This document shows positions 52,759-60,023 of a DNA stretch of 64,000 nt, piece after piece; position 1 is the first letter of the stretch, and each line of letters begins with the position of its first letter. Origin of the DNA: Comamonadaceae bacterium 2FH. GTDB lineage: Bacteria; Pseudomonadota; Gammaproteobacteria; Burkholderiales; Burkholderiaceae_C. Under the pieces are notes generated by a model, which was not told the DNA's origin, ran no database searches, and was given only the letters and a program-made list of their open reading frames with translations. The position numbers and the translations under genes were made by a program. The DNA is taken from assembly GCA_005503335.1 (NCBI GenBank), contig SCMQ01000010.1, positions 1 to 64,000 on the forward strand. The letters are read 5' to 3'.

Positions 52759-53432
52759 CCACGCACCTCACCCTCATTAGCCACCTCCTATGCCCCTATG
52801 TGCAGCGCGCAGCGATCGTGCTGAGGGAAAAGGGTGTTCCCTTCGAGCGCAGGGAGGTGGATCTGGCGAACAAGCCGGACTGGTTCCTTGAGCTCTCGCC
52901 GCTGGGCAAGACGCCGGTGCTGCTGGTGGACGGCGAGGAGATCTTCGAGTCGGTCGTCATCTGCGAATTCCTGGACGAGACGCAGGCCCCTCGTCTTCAC
53001 CCGGAGAACCCGTTGGAGCGCGCCAGGCACCGTGCCTGGATGGAGTTCGGCTCGTCGCTTCTGAACACGATCTGGGCCTTCTACTCGGCGAGCGATGAGG
53101 GAGCCCTGACCACCAAGGCCAAGGAAATCCGGGCGCGCTTCGAGCAGCTCGAATCCATCCTCGGCGCCGGCCCCTACTTCGCAGGGCGCCGCTTCAGCAT
53201 CGTCGACGCGGTGTTCGGCCCCGTCTTCAGATACTTCGACTTGTTCGATGGCATCAGCGACTTCGGCTTCTTCAACGGTTTGCCCAAGGTGAGCGCCTGG
53301 CGCGCCCAGCTCTCAGTCCGCCCGTCTGTGCAAGACGCCGTGCGTACGGACTACCCCGAACGGCTGCGGGCCTTCCTGCACAGCCGCCAGTCGGCGCTCT
53401 CGCGGCGAATGGACGCAGTTTTGCTGCTTTGA
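52755..53432 (+). CDS. Glutathione S-transferase family protein
   Basis: A 225-residue GST. The thioredoxin-like N-domain (about 5-78) has ISHLLCPYVQRAAIVLREKG with the SxxxCPxVQR glutathione-site pattern, LGKTPVLLVDGEEIFESVVI (cis-Pro and Glu-Ser), and an all-helical C-domain (about 90-200, GRRFSIVDAVFGPVFRYFDL). The start is GTG at 52755 with GAGGAG upstream. Detoxification or dehalogenation are possible; the substrate is unknown. The divergent LysR gene is a likely regulator. Confidence 0.9.
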   Translation: MTTHLTLISHLLCPYVQRAAIVLREKGVPFERREVDLANKPDWFLELSPLGKTPVLLVDGEEIFESVVICEFLDETQAPRLHPENPLERARHRAWMEFGSSLLNTIWAFYSASDEGALTTKAKEIRARFEQLESILGAGPYFAGRRFSIVDAVFGPVFRYFDLFDGISDFGFFNGLPKVSAWRAQLSVRPSVQDAVRTDYPERLRAFLHSRQSALSRRMDAVLLL

Positions 53433-53526
53433 CTGATCCAAGTCCGGGGATCCGCCATGCCCCATCCCGTCACCGCGCTCATCGACGGGCGTGCCCTCGG
53501 CCTTCAATTTCCGGGGCGCAGCAAGA

Positions 53527-54423
53527 CTAGGCCCTGGGCGCAATCTGCGCCCCGGTGAGCTTCTCCTGCGCCGTCACCAGCGCGGGAACGAACTGCTTGC
53601 CCTGGCCCAGCGCCGAGGCCGTGGCCAGGCTCTGGTGCACGGCTTCGCCGACCAGGGAGGGCACGTTGACCTGCTCGGCCAGGTGGGTGTAGTAGCGCAG
53701 GTCCTTGCGCGCGTTGTCGAGCTCGAACTTCAGGCCCGTGAAATCGCCCTGCAGGGTCTTGGCCATGGCCTGGAACAGGCCCGAGTTGACCGCGCCGGCC
53801 GACACCACCTTGACCAGCTGCTGCAGGTCCACGCCGGCCTTGGCGCCGACCGCGAAGGCCTCGGCCGTGGCGGTACAGATGGCCTGGGCGACGAAGTTGT
53901 TGAGCAGCTTGATCACATGGCCCGCGCCGGGGCCGCCGACATGGAAGATGTTCTCGCAATAGGCCTGCAGCACGGGCTGGATGCGCGCGAACACCTCGGG
54001 CTCGGCGCCGACCATGGTGTTGAGCTTGCCGAGCTCGGCCTCCACCGGGGTGCGCGCCAGCGGCGCGTCGACCAGGGTGACGCCGCGCGCACGGCACAGG
54101 GCGGCCAGGCGCGCCGTGGACTCGGGTTCGCTGGTCGAGGTGTCGATCACCACCAAGCCCTCGCGCGCCGCTGACAGCAGGCCGCGCTCGCCGCCCAGGC
54201 AGGCCTCGACCTGGGGCGTGCCGGTGACGCAGAGGATGACCGCGTCGCAGGCGCCGAGCTCGGCCGGGTTGGCCACTTCGCGGGCGCCGGCCGCCAGCAG
54301 GTCGGCCACGCCCTCGCGGTTGCGGTGCACGGTGAGCGAGAGCGCATAGCCCTTGGCGAGCAGGTTCTTCGCGATGCCGTGGCCCATGAGGCCGGATGCG
54401 CCGATGAAGCCGATCTGTTTCAC
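53527..54423 (-). CDS. 3-hydroxyisobutyrate dehydrogenase-family oxidoreductase
   Basis: A 298-residue beta-hydroxyacid dehydrogenase. The N-terminal Rossmann motif is IGFIGASGLMGHGIAKNLL; VVIDTSTSEP is the substrate region, the catalytic Lys is in GPGAGHVIKLLNNFV. The GASGLMG variant replaces the more usual G.G.MG. The substrate could be 3-hydroxyisobutyrate, tartronate semialdehyde or succinic semialdehyde; neighbours do not help. It starts with GTG at 54423, preceded by GAGGAG. The 84-bp spacer to the ars operon holds a TATGAT -10-like element. Confidence 0.85.
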   Translation of the reverse strand: MKQIGFIGASGLMGHGIAKNLLAKGYALSLTVHRNREGVADLLAAGAREVANPAELGACDAVILCVTGTPQVEACLGGERGLLSAAREGLVVIDTSTSEPESTARLAALCRARGVTLVDAPLARTPVEAELGKLNTMVGAEPEVFARIQPVLQAYCENIFHVGGPGAGHVIKLLNNFVAQAICTATAEAFAVGAKAGVDLQQLVKVVSAGAVNSGLFQAMAKTLQGDFTGLKFELDNARKDLRYYTHLAEQVNVPSLVGEAVHQSLATASALGQGKQFVPALVTAQEKLTGAQIAPRA

Positions 54424-54456
54424 TGCCTTGTCTCCTCGGTTTGGAATCGTAAGATC

Positions 54457-54462
54457 ATCATA
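54457..54462 (-). promoter_or_regulatory. Possible -10 of the 3-HIBDH-family gene
   Basis: TATGAT on the minus strand, 34 bp upstream of the GTG start; the ars operon hairpin lies just upstream. No clear -35. Confidence 0.35.
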
Positions 54463-54481
54463 CCTTTGAGTGGCAGCTGCC

Positions 54482-54502
54482 GCAGCGGCGCTCCGCCGCT
54501 GC
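54482..54502 (-). other. Hairpin at the end of the ars operon
   Basis: GCAGCGGCG (54482-54490) and CGCCGCTGC (54494-54502) form a 9-bp stem with a 3-base loop right after the glutaredoxin-type arsC stop. No T run follows on the minus strand, so it is a weak terminator candidate. Confidence 0.45.
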
Positions 54503-54507
54503 CAGCT

Positions 54508-54945
54508 TCAGTCGGAAGCCTGGTTCACGCGGCGACCCTGCGCGTCGACCACCGGCTCGCCGTCCTCCTTGCTGAAGGCGCCGCGTTGCGCCTGGGGCAG
54601 GATGTCGAGCACGGCCTCGGAGGGGCGGCACAGGCGCGTGCCCAGCGGCGTGACCACGATGGGGCGGTTGATCAGGATGGGGTGGGCCAGCATGGCGTCG
54701 ATCAGCTCGTCGTCACTGCGCGCCGGGTTGGCCAGGTCCAGCTCCTGGTACAGCGCCTCCTTGCTGCGCATGACTTCGCGCACGGAGCCGCCGATGGCGG
54801 CGATCAGCGCCAGCAGTTCGGTGCGGCTGGGCGGGGTCTTCAGGTACTCGACGACGCGCGGCTCGGCGCCGCTGTTGCCAATCAGCGCCAGCGTGTTGCG
54901 CGAGGTGCCGCATTGGGGGTTGTGGTAGATGGTGATGTCGCTCAT
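54508..54945 (-). CDS. arsC: Arsenate reductase, glutaredoxin type
   Basis: A 145-residue ArsC of the plasmid R773/glutaredoxin class. The catalytic Cys12 lies in ITIYHNPQCGTSRNTL, and the C-terminal substrate-binding arginines lie near LINRPIVVTPLGTRLCRPSE. It reduces arsenate to arsenite using glutathione and glutaredoxin. It is the last gene of the ars operon and the second arsenate reductase in it, of a different fold from the one at 55695. Confidence 0.93.
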   Translation of the reverse strand: MSDITIYHNPQCGTSRNTLALIGNSGAEPRVVEYLKTPPSRTELLALIAAIGGSVREVMRSKEALYQELDLANPARSDDELIDAMLAHPILINRPIVVTPLGTRLCRPSEAVLDILPQAQRGAFSKEDGEPVVDAQGRRVNQASD

Positions 54946-54966
54946 GGAAGAGGTTTCGCGTAGGGT

Positions 54967-55698
54967 TCAGGCCTCGGGCGCCAGCCGGCGTGCCAGGGCG
55001 ACGCCGGCCCAGGCGCCCAGGCTTTGCGCGAGCACGAAGCCCGGGGCGCTGGCCGGCGCGATGCCGGCGAAGCTGTCGCTGAACATGCGGCCGAACACGG
55101 CGGCTGGGTTGGCAAAGCTGGTGCTCGCGGTGAACCAGTAGGCCGCGCCTATGGTGCAGGCGACCAGGGCGCTGGCCCGGGCCTGCACGCCGGCCGCGCC
55201 GCTGCGCACGATCACGAACAGCAGGCTGGCCGTGGCCACGGCTTCGGCCAGCCAGGGGCCCCAGCCAAACGGGGCGCCGGCGCGCTGACGCGTGCTGATC
55301 TGCAGCAGGGGCAGCTCGAACATGGCGTTGGCCAGCCAGGCGCCGAGCAGGGCGCCGGCCAGCTGGGCGGCGACGAAGACCGCCACGGCGCGCCAGCGCG
55401 CGCGGCCCGGGGCCTGGCCGGGCGGTCCCAGCAGCAGCGTGACCAGGGGGTTGAAATGCGCGCCGCTGACCGGGCCCAGGGTCTCGATCAGCACATAGAG
55501 CGCGAACACCGTGGCCAGGGTGTTGGCCAGCAGGGCCAGGCCTGCGTTGCCGCCGGACAGGCGCTCGGCCATGATGCCGGAGCCGATCACGGCGCACAGC
55601 AGCGCGGCCGTGCCCAGGAACTCGGCCAGTGCCTGGCGGCCCAGGGTGCTTGCGCGGGGGACGGCGACGCCGATGGGAGAGGGCGCGGCGCTGCTCAT
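54967..55698 (-). CDS. aqpS: MIP-family aquaporin, likely arsenite channel
   Basis: A 243-residue MIP channel with six hydrophobic helices. The first pore motif is GAHFNPLVT, a variant NPL in place of NPA, and the second is FANPAAVFGR. In other bacteria AqpS channels carry arsenite out down its gradient and replace ArsB. The gene sits between two arsenate reductase genes, in line with this. The start overlaps the arsC2 stop by ATGA. The symbol follows the functional analogy, not proven orthology. Confidence 0.8.
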   Translation of the reverse strand: MSSAAPSPIGVAVPRASTLGRQALAEFLGTAALLCAVIGSGIMAERLSGGNAGLALLANTLATVFALYVLIETLGPVSGAHFNPLVTLLLGPPGQAPGRARWRAVAVFVAAQLAGALLGAWLANAMFELPLLQISTRQRAGAPFGWGPWLAEAVATASLLFVIVRSGAAGVQARASALVACTIGAAYWFTASTSFANPAAVFGRMFSDSFAGIAPASAPGFVLAQSLGAWAGVALARRLAPEA

Positions 55699-56207
55699 GC
55701 GCTCTGGGCCAGAAGGCGTGCGCTGTCCTGCAGCCGCGACGCCTGCAGCTTCTCGGCCGGCAGGTTGACCAGCAGCTCCAGCCGTCTGCGCATGGCGTGC
55801 AGGGTCTGGCGGAAGGCTTCGAGCTTCACCGCGTCGGGAGCCTCGCCGGCCGAGGGGTCGGGGTAGCCCCAGTGCGCGGTCGCGGGGTGGCCGGGCCAGT
55901 AAGGACAGGCCTCGCCGGCGGCGCTGTCGCAGACCGTGATGACCAAGTCCATGGGCGGCGCATCGGGACCGGCGAACTCGTCCCAGCTCTTGCTGCGCAG
56001 GCCTTCGGTGGGAATGCCCGCGCCTTGCAGCACCTGCAGGCCCAGGGGATTGGGCTGCTGGTTGGCGCGCGGGCTGCTGCCGGCGGAATAGGCCTTGAAG
56101 CGGCCCTGGCCGAGGTGGTTGAGCAGGGCCTCGGCCAGGATGCTGCGGGCCGAGTTGTGGGTGCAAAGGAACAGCACCTGGAGGGGGCGGGTGGTCTTGT
56201 TGGTCAT
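55695..56207 (-). CDS. arsC: Arsenate reductase, thioredoxin (LMW-PTP) type
   Basis: A 170-residue low-molecular-weight-phosphatase-fold arsenate reductase. The P-loop is LFLCTHNSARS (Cys15, Arg21), and two further Cys for the disulfide relay are Cys93 and Cys101 in VITVCDSAAGEACPYWPG; AHWGYPDPS contains the Asp acid loop. The start at 56207 matches family length; an upstream start at 56231 would overlap arsI. It works with thioredoxin, unlike the second ArsC in this operon. Confidence 0.92.
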   Translation of the reverse strand: MTNKTTRPLQVLFLCTHNSARSILAEALLNHLGQGRFKAYSAGSSPRANQQPNPLGLQVLQGAGIPTEGLRSKSWDEFAGPDAPPMDLVITVCDSAAGEACPYWPGHPATAHWGYPDPSAGEAPDAVKLEAFRQTLHAMRRRLELLVNLPAEKLQASRLQDSARLLAQSA

Positions 56208-56214
56208 GGGGCGT

Positions 56215-56700
56215 TCAGCAGCAGGAGGCACCGGAGGCGGTGGAGGCGGTGGAGGGGGCGCAGCAGGCCGGCGCGGCTGCCGCAGCGGTCTTGGCCTGGG
56301 GCGTGCAACAGGCCGTGCCCTTGCCCTGGCCGAACACCGGAATGCTGCCCAGCGTCTGGAACTGTTCCCAGGCCAGGCCTTGAGGATCGGTCAGCCAGTG
56401 CTTGTCGCTGCGCGCATAGCAGCAGTCGGTCTCGCCTTCGTCGAGCAGGGCCAGGTCGGCCTGGCGCGCCTGGGCTTTCAGCGCGGCCAGGTCCTCGGGG
56501 CTGTCGACCTGGATGCCCAGGTGGTCCAGGCCAGGCGCGGCGCCCCGGGTCGAGATCGCGAAGTTGACCGGCGGATCGTCCAGCATCCACTTGGCATAGT
56601 CGGCCTCGGTGCGGGCCGGTGGCTGGTGGAACAGCGCCGAATAGAAGCGGATATTGGCGTCCAGGTCGGCGACATGCAGGTGGACATGAAAGCGTTTCAT
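56215..56700 (-). CDS. arsI: ArsI-type C-As lyase (VOC/CadI family) with Cys-rich tail
   Basis: A 161-residue vicinal-oxygen-chelate dioxygenase that cleaves the carbon-arsenic bond of trivalent organoarsenicals such as MAs(III). The iron site fits His7, His60 and Glu112, and the As(III)-binding Cys pair is Cys93-Cys94 in ETDCCYARSDKHW, followed by TDPQGLAWEQF. The protein has an extra C-terminal tail of about 30 Ala-rich residues with three more Cys pairs (131-132, 146-147, 160-161), not needed for the lyase fold. It ends 7 bp before the LMW-type arsC. Confidence 0.88.
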   Translation of the reverse strand: MKRFHVHLHVADLDANIRFYSALFHQPPARTEADYAKWMLDDPPVNFAISTRGAAPGLDHLGIQVDSPEDLAALKAQARQADLALLDEGETDCCYARSDKHWLTDPQGLAWEQFQTLGSIPVFGQGKGTACCTPQAKTAAAAAPACCAPSTASTASGASCC

Positions 56701-56728
56701 GGCGATCTCCAGGCAGTGAAAGAGGGCT

Positions 56729-57073
56729 TCAGCAACTGCGGCAGGCGGCTTCGGCGGGCCCGATCTCGCAGGCGCCGCCGGCGCAGCAGTGCTGGGTGAG
56801 GTAGGCCAGCAGGCCGTTCATGCGCGCGAAGCTGGCACGGTAGACCAGGTAGCGGCCGCGCGGCTCGCTGCTGACCAGGCCCGCGTGCGCGAGCTCCTTG
56901 AGGTGGAACGACAGGGCACTGGGCGCCACGCCCAGCTGCTCGGCCATGGCGCCGGGCGTCAGGCCGGCCGGGCCCGCCACCACCAGGGCGCGGAAGGCGC
57001 GCAGCCGCTGGGGCTGGGCCAGCGCGGCCAGCGCCTGCACGGTCTGCGGCTCGTCGAGTGCTGTCATTTCCAT
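56729..57073 (-). CDS. arsR: ArsR-family metalloid-responsive repressor
   Basis: A 114-residue winged-helix repressor (112 if the second ATG at 57067 is used). The recognition region is LGVAPSALSFHLKELAHAGLV, and RGRYLVYRASF is the wing. The As(III) site is not in the usual CVC position but at the C-terminus: Cys96-Cys97 and Cys102 in QHCCAGGACEIG, plus Cys111 and Cys114. This C-terminal arrangement resembles the Acidithiobacillus-type ArsR. It is the first gene of the ars operon and has a TTCAA/TTGAA dyad in front of it. Confidence 0.93.
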   Translation of the reverse strand: MEMTALDEPQTVQALAALAQPQRLRAFRALVVAGPAGLTPGAMAEQLGVAPSALSFHLKELAHAGLVSSEPRGRYLVYRASFARMNGLLAYLTQHCCAGGACEIGPAEAACRSC

Positions 57074-57075
57074 TT

Positions 57076-57091
57076 TTCAATGATAGTTGAA
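57076..57091. promoter_or_regulatory. ArsR operator candidate
   Basis: TTCAA (57076-57080) and TTGAA (57087-57091) are inverted with a 6-bp gap, immediately upstream of arsR. The spacing suits a dimeric winged-helix repressor. A second TTGAA-like half (ATTGAAT at 57095-57101) follows. Confidence 0.6.
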
Positions 57092-57131
57092 ATATTGAAT
57101 TCATGCCGGCGACCGCTGCAGCAGGGCCGCC

Positions 57132-57149
57132 TTGTCACGAACCCGTCAT
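57132..57149 (+). promoter_or_regulatory. Pho box upstream of phoX
   Basis: TTGTCAC-GAAC-CCGTCAT has two seven-base direct repeats spaced by four bases, as in the PhoB consensus CTGTCAT-N4-CTGTCAT. It lies 70 bp before the phoX start. A -10 at the ideal distance is not evident. Confidence 0.65.
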
Positions 57150-57218
57150 GCCTCGGACATTTCCGCGTCACGCGGCTTGCGCAACATCGCCCTGTTCATA
57201 CCCGGGAGAGACAGCGCC

Positions 57219-59126
57219 ATGAGCAAGGATTTCAGCCGGATGGAGGATTCCAACCGCTCCATCAACCCCAGCATCCACGAAGTGTCGGACCCCGCGCGCC
57301 GCCTGTTCGTCAAGGGCGGCATGGCGGCCGCCGTGGGCGGGCTGTTCGCCGGCCTCGCCGGCTGCGCCACGCCGGCCGAAGGCGGCAAGTCGCTGCTGGG
57401 CTTCAAGGGCGTGCCGGTGTCCACGGCCGACAGCATCGTGGTGCCCGAGGGCTATGTGGCCCAGGTGATCGCGCCCTGGGGCGACCCGGTCGGCCTGTCG
57501 GGCGACCTGCCCAAATTCAAGCCCGATGCCAGCAACACGGCCGCCGAGCAGGAGGCCCAGCTCGGCATGCATCACGACGGCATCCATTATTTCCCCCAGG
57601 ATGGTTCGAAGAACGGTCTGCTGGTGATGAACCACGAGTACGTGGACGACGGCCTGCTGCATCCGGACGGCATGAAGACCTGGAGCGCGGCCAAGGTGCG
57701 CAAGGCCCAGGCCGCGCACGGCGTCTCGGTGCTGGAGGTCGAGCAGCAGGATGGCCAGTGGCGCGTCGTGCTGCCCTCGCCCTGGGCGCGCCGCATCACG
57801 GCCAGCACGCCCATGGCGGTGAGCGGCCCGGCGGCCGGCCATGCGCTGATGAAGACCGCGGCCGATACCAGCGGCCGGCGCGTGCTGGGCACGCTGAACA
57901 ACTGCGGCAGCGGCATCACGCCCTGGGGCACCTACCTGACCTGCGAGGAAAACTTCATTTTCTACTTCAAGGGCCCGGAGCAACCGAGCGCCCATGAGGC
58001 GCGCTGGGGTCTGCGCAAGGGCGATCCGACGGGCTACCGCTGGCACGAACACGACGAGCGCTTCGACGCCGGCAAGCACCCGAACGAGCCGCACCGCTTC
58101 GGCTGGGTGGTCGAGATCGATCCGCTCAACCCGAGCTCCACGCCGGTCAAGCGCACGGCCCTGGGCCGCGCCGCGCACGAGGGCGCGACCGTGGCCGTGA
58201 CCCGCGACGGCCGGGCGGTGGTGTATTCGGGCGAGGACGCGCGCTTCGAGTACATCTACAAGTTCGTCAGCCGCGACCGGATCCAGCCCGGCGGCGCACG
58301 CGCCAATGCCGAGCTGCTGGACCATGGCACGCTCTACGTGGCCCGTTTCGACGCCAACGGCCAGGGCCAGTGGCTGCCGCTGCTGCACGGCCAGGGGCCG
58401 CTGACGGCGGCCAAGGGCTTCGCCGACCAGGGCGAGGTGCTGATCAAGGCGCGCCAGGCCAGCGACCTGCTGGGCGCGACCAAGATGGACCGCCCGGAAT
58501 GGATCGCGGTCGACCAAAAGCGCGGCGAGGTCTACTGCACGCTGACCAACAACAGCAACCGCGGCGGCGAGCGCCAGCCCGGCACGGACGCGCCCAACCC
58601 GCGCGCCAACAACACCATGGGCCACATCATCAAGTGGCGCGAGTCCGGCGACTTCCATGGCGAGCGCTTCGTCTGGAACCACTTCGTGCTGGCCGGCGAC
58701 CCGGCGAACGCGCGGCCCGAAGCCAAGGGCAACGTGCGCGGAGACGCCTTCGCCTGCCCGGACGGCCTGTGGATGGACGCGCGCGGCGTGCTGTGGGTGC
58801 AGACCGACATGTCGACCTCGGCCATGGGCAAGGGCGACCTGGCCGGCCTGGGCAACAACGTCATGCTGGCCGCCGACCCGACCACGGGCGAGATCCGCCG
58901 CTTCCTGAGCGGCCCGCGCGGCAGCGAGATCACCGGCGTGACCACCACGCCCGACGGCCGGACCATGTTCGTCAACATCCAGCACCCGGGCGAAAGCCCG
59001 AGCGAGCGCAGCGACCCTGCCAACACCAAGGCCGTCAGCAGCTGGCCCGACGGCCCGGCAGGCGGTCGCCCGCGCTCGGCCACCGTGGTCGTACGGCGCA
59101 AGGACGGCGGCGTCGTCGGCGCCTGA
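57219..59126 (+). CDS. phoX: PhoX-family alkaline phosphatase
   Basis: A 635-residue PhoX (DUF839) phosphatase that releases phosphate from organic esters using Ca/Fe cofactors. A Tat signal RRLFVK (residues 27-32) and hydrophobic core end in a possible lipobox LAGC (Cys49), so it may be an exported lipoprotein. Motifs include ADSIVVPEGYVAQVIAPWG, WGTYLTCEENF, GEDARFEYIYKFVS and MDRPEWIAVD. The start at 57219 gives the Tat signal; an upstream start at 57132 would begin inside the Pho box. It is followed after 54 bp, without a terminator, by an N-acyltransferase gene. Confidence 0.9.
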   Translation: MSKDFSRMEDSNRSINPSIHEVSDPARRLFVKGGMAAAVGGLFAGLAGCATPAEGGKSLLGFKGVPVSTADSIVVPEGYVAQVIAPWGDPVGLSGDLPKFKPDASNTAAEQEAQLGMHHDGIHYFPQDGSKNGLLVMNHEYVDDGLLHPDGMKTWSAAKVRKAQAAHGVSVLEVEQQDGQWRVVLPSPWARRITASTPMAVSGPAAGHALMKTAADTSGRRVLGTLNNCGSGITPWGTYLTCEENFIFYFKGPEQPSAHEARWGLRKGDPTGYRWHEHDERFDAGKHPNEPHRFGWVVEIDPLNPSSTPVKRTALGRAAHEGATVAVTRDGRAVVYSGEDARFEYIYKFVSRDRIQPGGARANAELLDHGTLYVARFDANGQGQWLPLLHGQGPLTAAKGFADQGEVLIKARQASDLLGATKMDRPEWIAVDQKRGEVYCTLTNNSNRGGERQPGTDAPNPRANNTMGHIIKWRESGDFHGERFVWNHFVLAGDPANARPEAKGNVRGDAFACPDGLWMDARGVLWVQTDMSTSAMGKGDLAGLGNNVMLAADPTTGEIRRFLSGPRGSEITGVTTTPDGRTMFVNIQHPGESPSERSDPANTKAVSSWPDGPAGGRPRSATVVVRRKDGGVVGA

Positions 59127-59180
59127 GGCCGGTCCGCCCCATCCGGACGATCTTCCCCACCGAACACCCAGGAGCATGCG

Positions 59181-60023
59181 ATGAAAGAACTGCCCAACCC
59201 GACCTTCGCCCTCTCGCCCGTGGCCTTGCCCAGGGGGTCACTTCATCCAGGCGGCCAAGGGTCTGGCCTGGGGCAGCCTGCGAAAAATGAGCGGGGTGGC
59301 ATCGAAGTTTCGTGGGCGCGGCACCAGGACGAAGTCCGCCAGGCGCAGCGCCTGAGGTACGCGGTCTTCGCCGGCGAGATGGGCGCGCGCCTGGACAGCG
59401 CGGTGCCGGGCCACGACGTGGACCTGTTCGACGACTACTGCGAGCACCTGCTGGTGCGCGACGAGCTCACGCGCGAGGTGGTCGGCACCTACCGCGTGCT
59501 CACGCCTGCCCAGGCGCGCCGCATCGGCAGCACCTACAGCGACACCGAGTTCGACCTCACGCGGCTGCGTGCCCTGCGCTCGCGCATGGTCGAGCTGGGC
59601 CGCAGCTGCGTGCACCCCGAGCACCGCCACGGCGGCGTGATCCTCGCGCTGTGGGGCGCACTGGCCGAATTCATGGTGCGCAACCAGCTCGACACCATGA
59701 TAGGCTGCGCCAGCATCCCCATGCTGCACAACGGCGTGGTCAGCGGCGACGCGGCGGCCAGCATCTGGCAGCAGCTCAAGCAGACGCATCTGGCGCCGAT
59801 CGAGTACCACGTGCTGCCGCGCCTGCCGCTGCCCATAGAGCGGCTGGACGGCACGCTGGACATCGAGCCCCCGGCGCTGATCAAGGGCTACCTGCGCCTG
59901 GGCGCGCGGGTGCTGGGCGCCCCGGCCTGGGACCCGGACTTCAACAGCGCCGACCTGCCCATGCTGATGCGCATCGCCGACCTGCCGCCGCGCTACCGCA
60001 AGCATTTCCTGGGCGCCGCATGA
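59181..60023 (+). CDS. olsB: OlsB-like N-acyltransferase (ornithine lipid synthesis)
   Basis: A 280-residue GNAT-fold protein of the hemolysin/OlsB family, which transfers a 3-hydroxyacyl group from ACP to the amino group of ornithine to give lyso-ornithine lipid. LRYAVFAGEMGARL, DLFDDYCEHLLVRD, VGTYRVLTP, MVELGRSCVHPEHR, and MIGCASIPM are the family blocks. No PlsC-type O-acyltransferase (OlsA) is nearby, so the second step must come from elsewhere. It is joined to plcP by an ATGA overlap, in a phosphate-starvation context that suits phosphorus-free lipid synthesis. The exact amine substrate is inferred. Confidence 0.75.
   Translation: MKELPNPTFALSPVALPRGSLHPGGQGSGLGQPAKNERGGIEVSWARHQDEVRQAQRLRYAVFAGEMGARLDSAVPGHDVDLFDDYCEHLLVRDELTREVVGTYRVLTPAQARRIGSTYSDTEFDLTRLRALRSRMVELGRSCVHPEHRHGGVILALWGALAEFMVRNQLDTMIGCASIPMLHNGVVSGDAAASIWQQLKQTHLAPIEYHVLPRLPLPIERLDGTLDIEPPALIKGYLRLGARVLGAPAWDPDFNSADLPMLMRIADLPPRYRKHFLGAA

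Noticed and set aside
53457-53558. A 33-codon frame after the GST gene
   Set aside because: Short, no ribosome-binding site or recognised motif, and overlaps the neighbouring dehydrogenase on the other strand.
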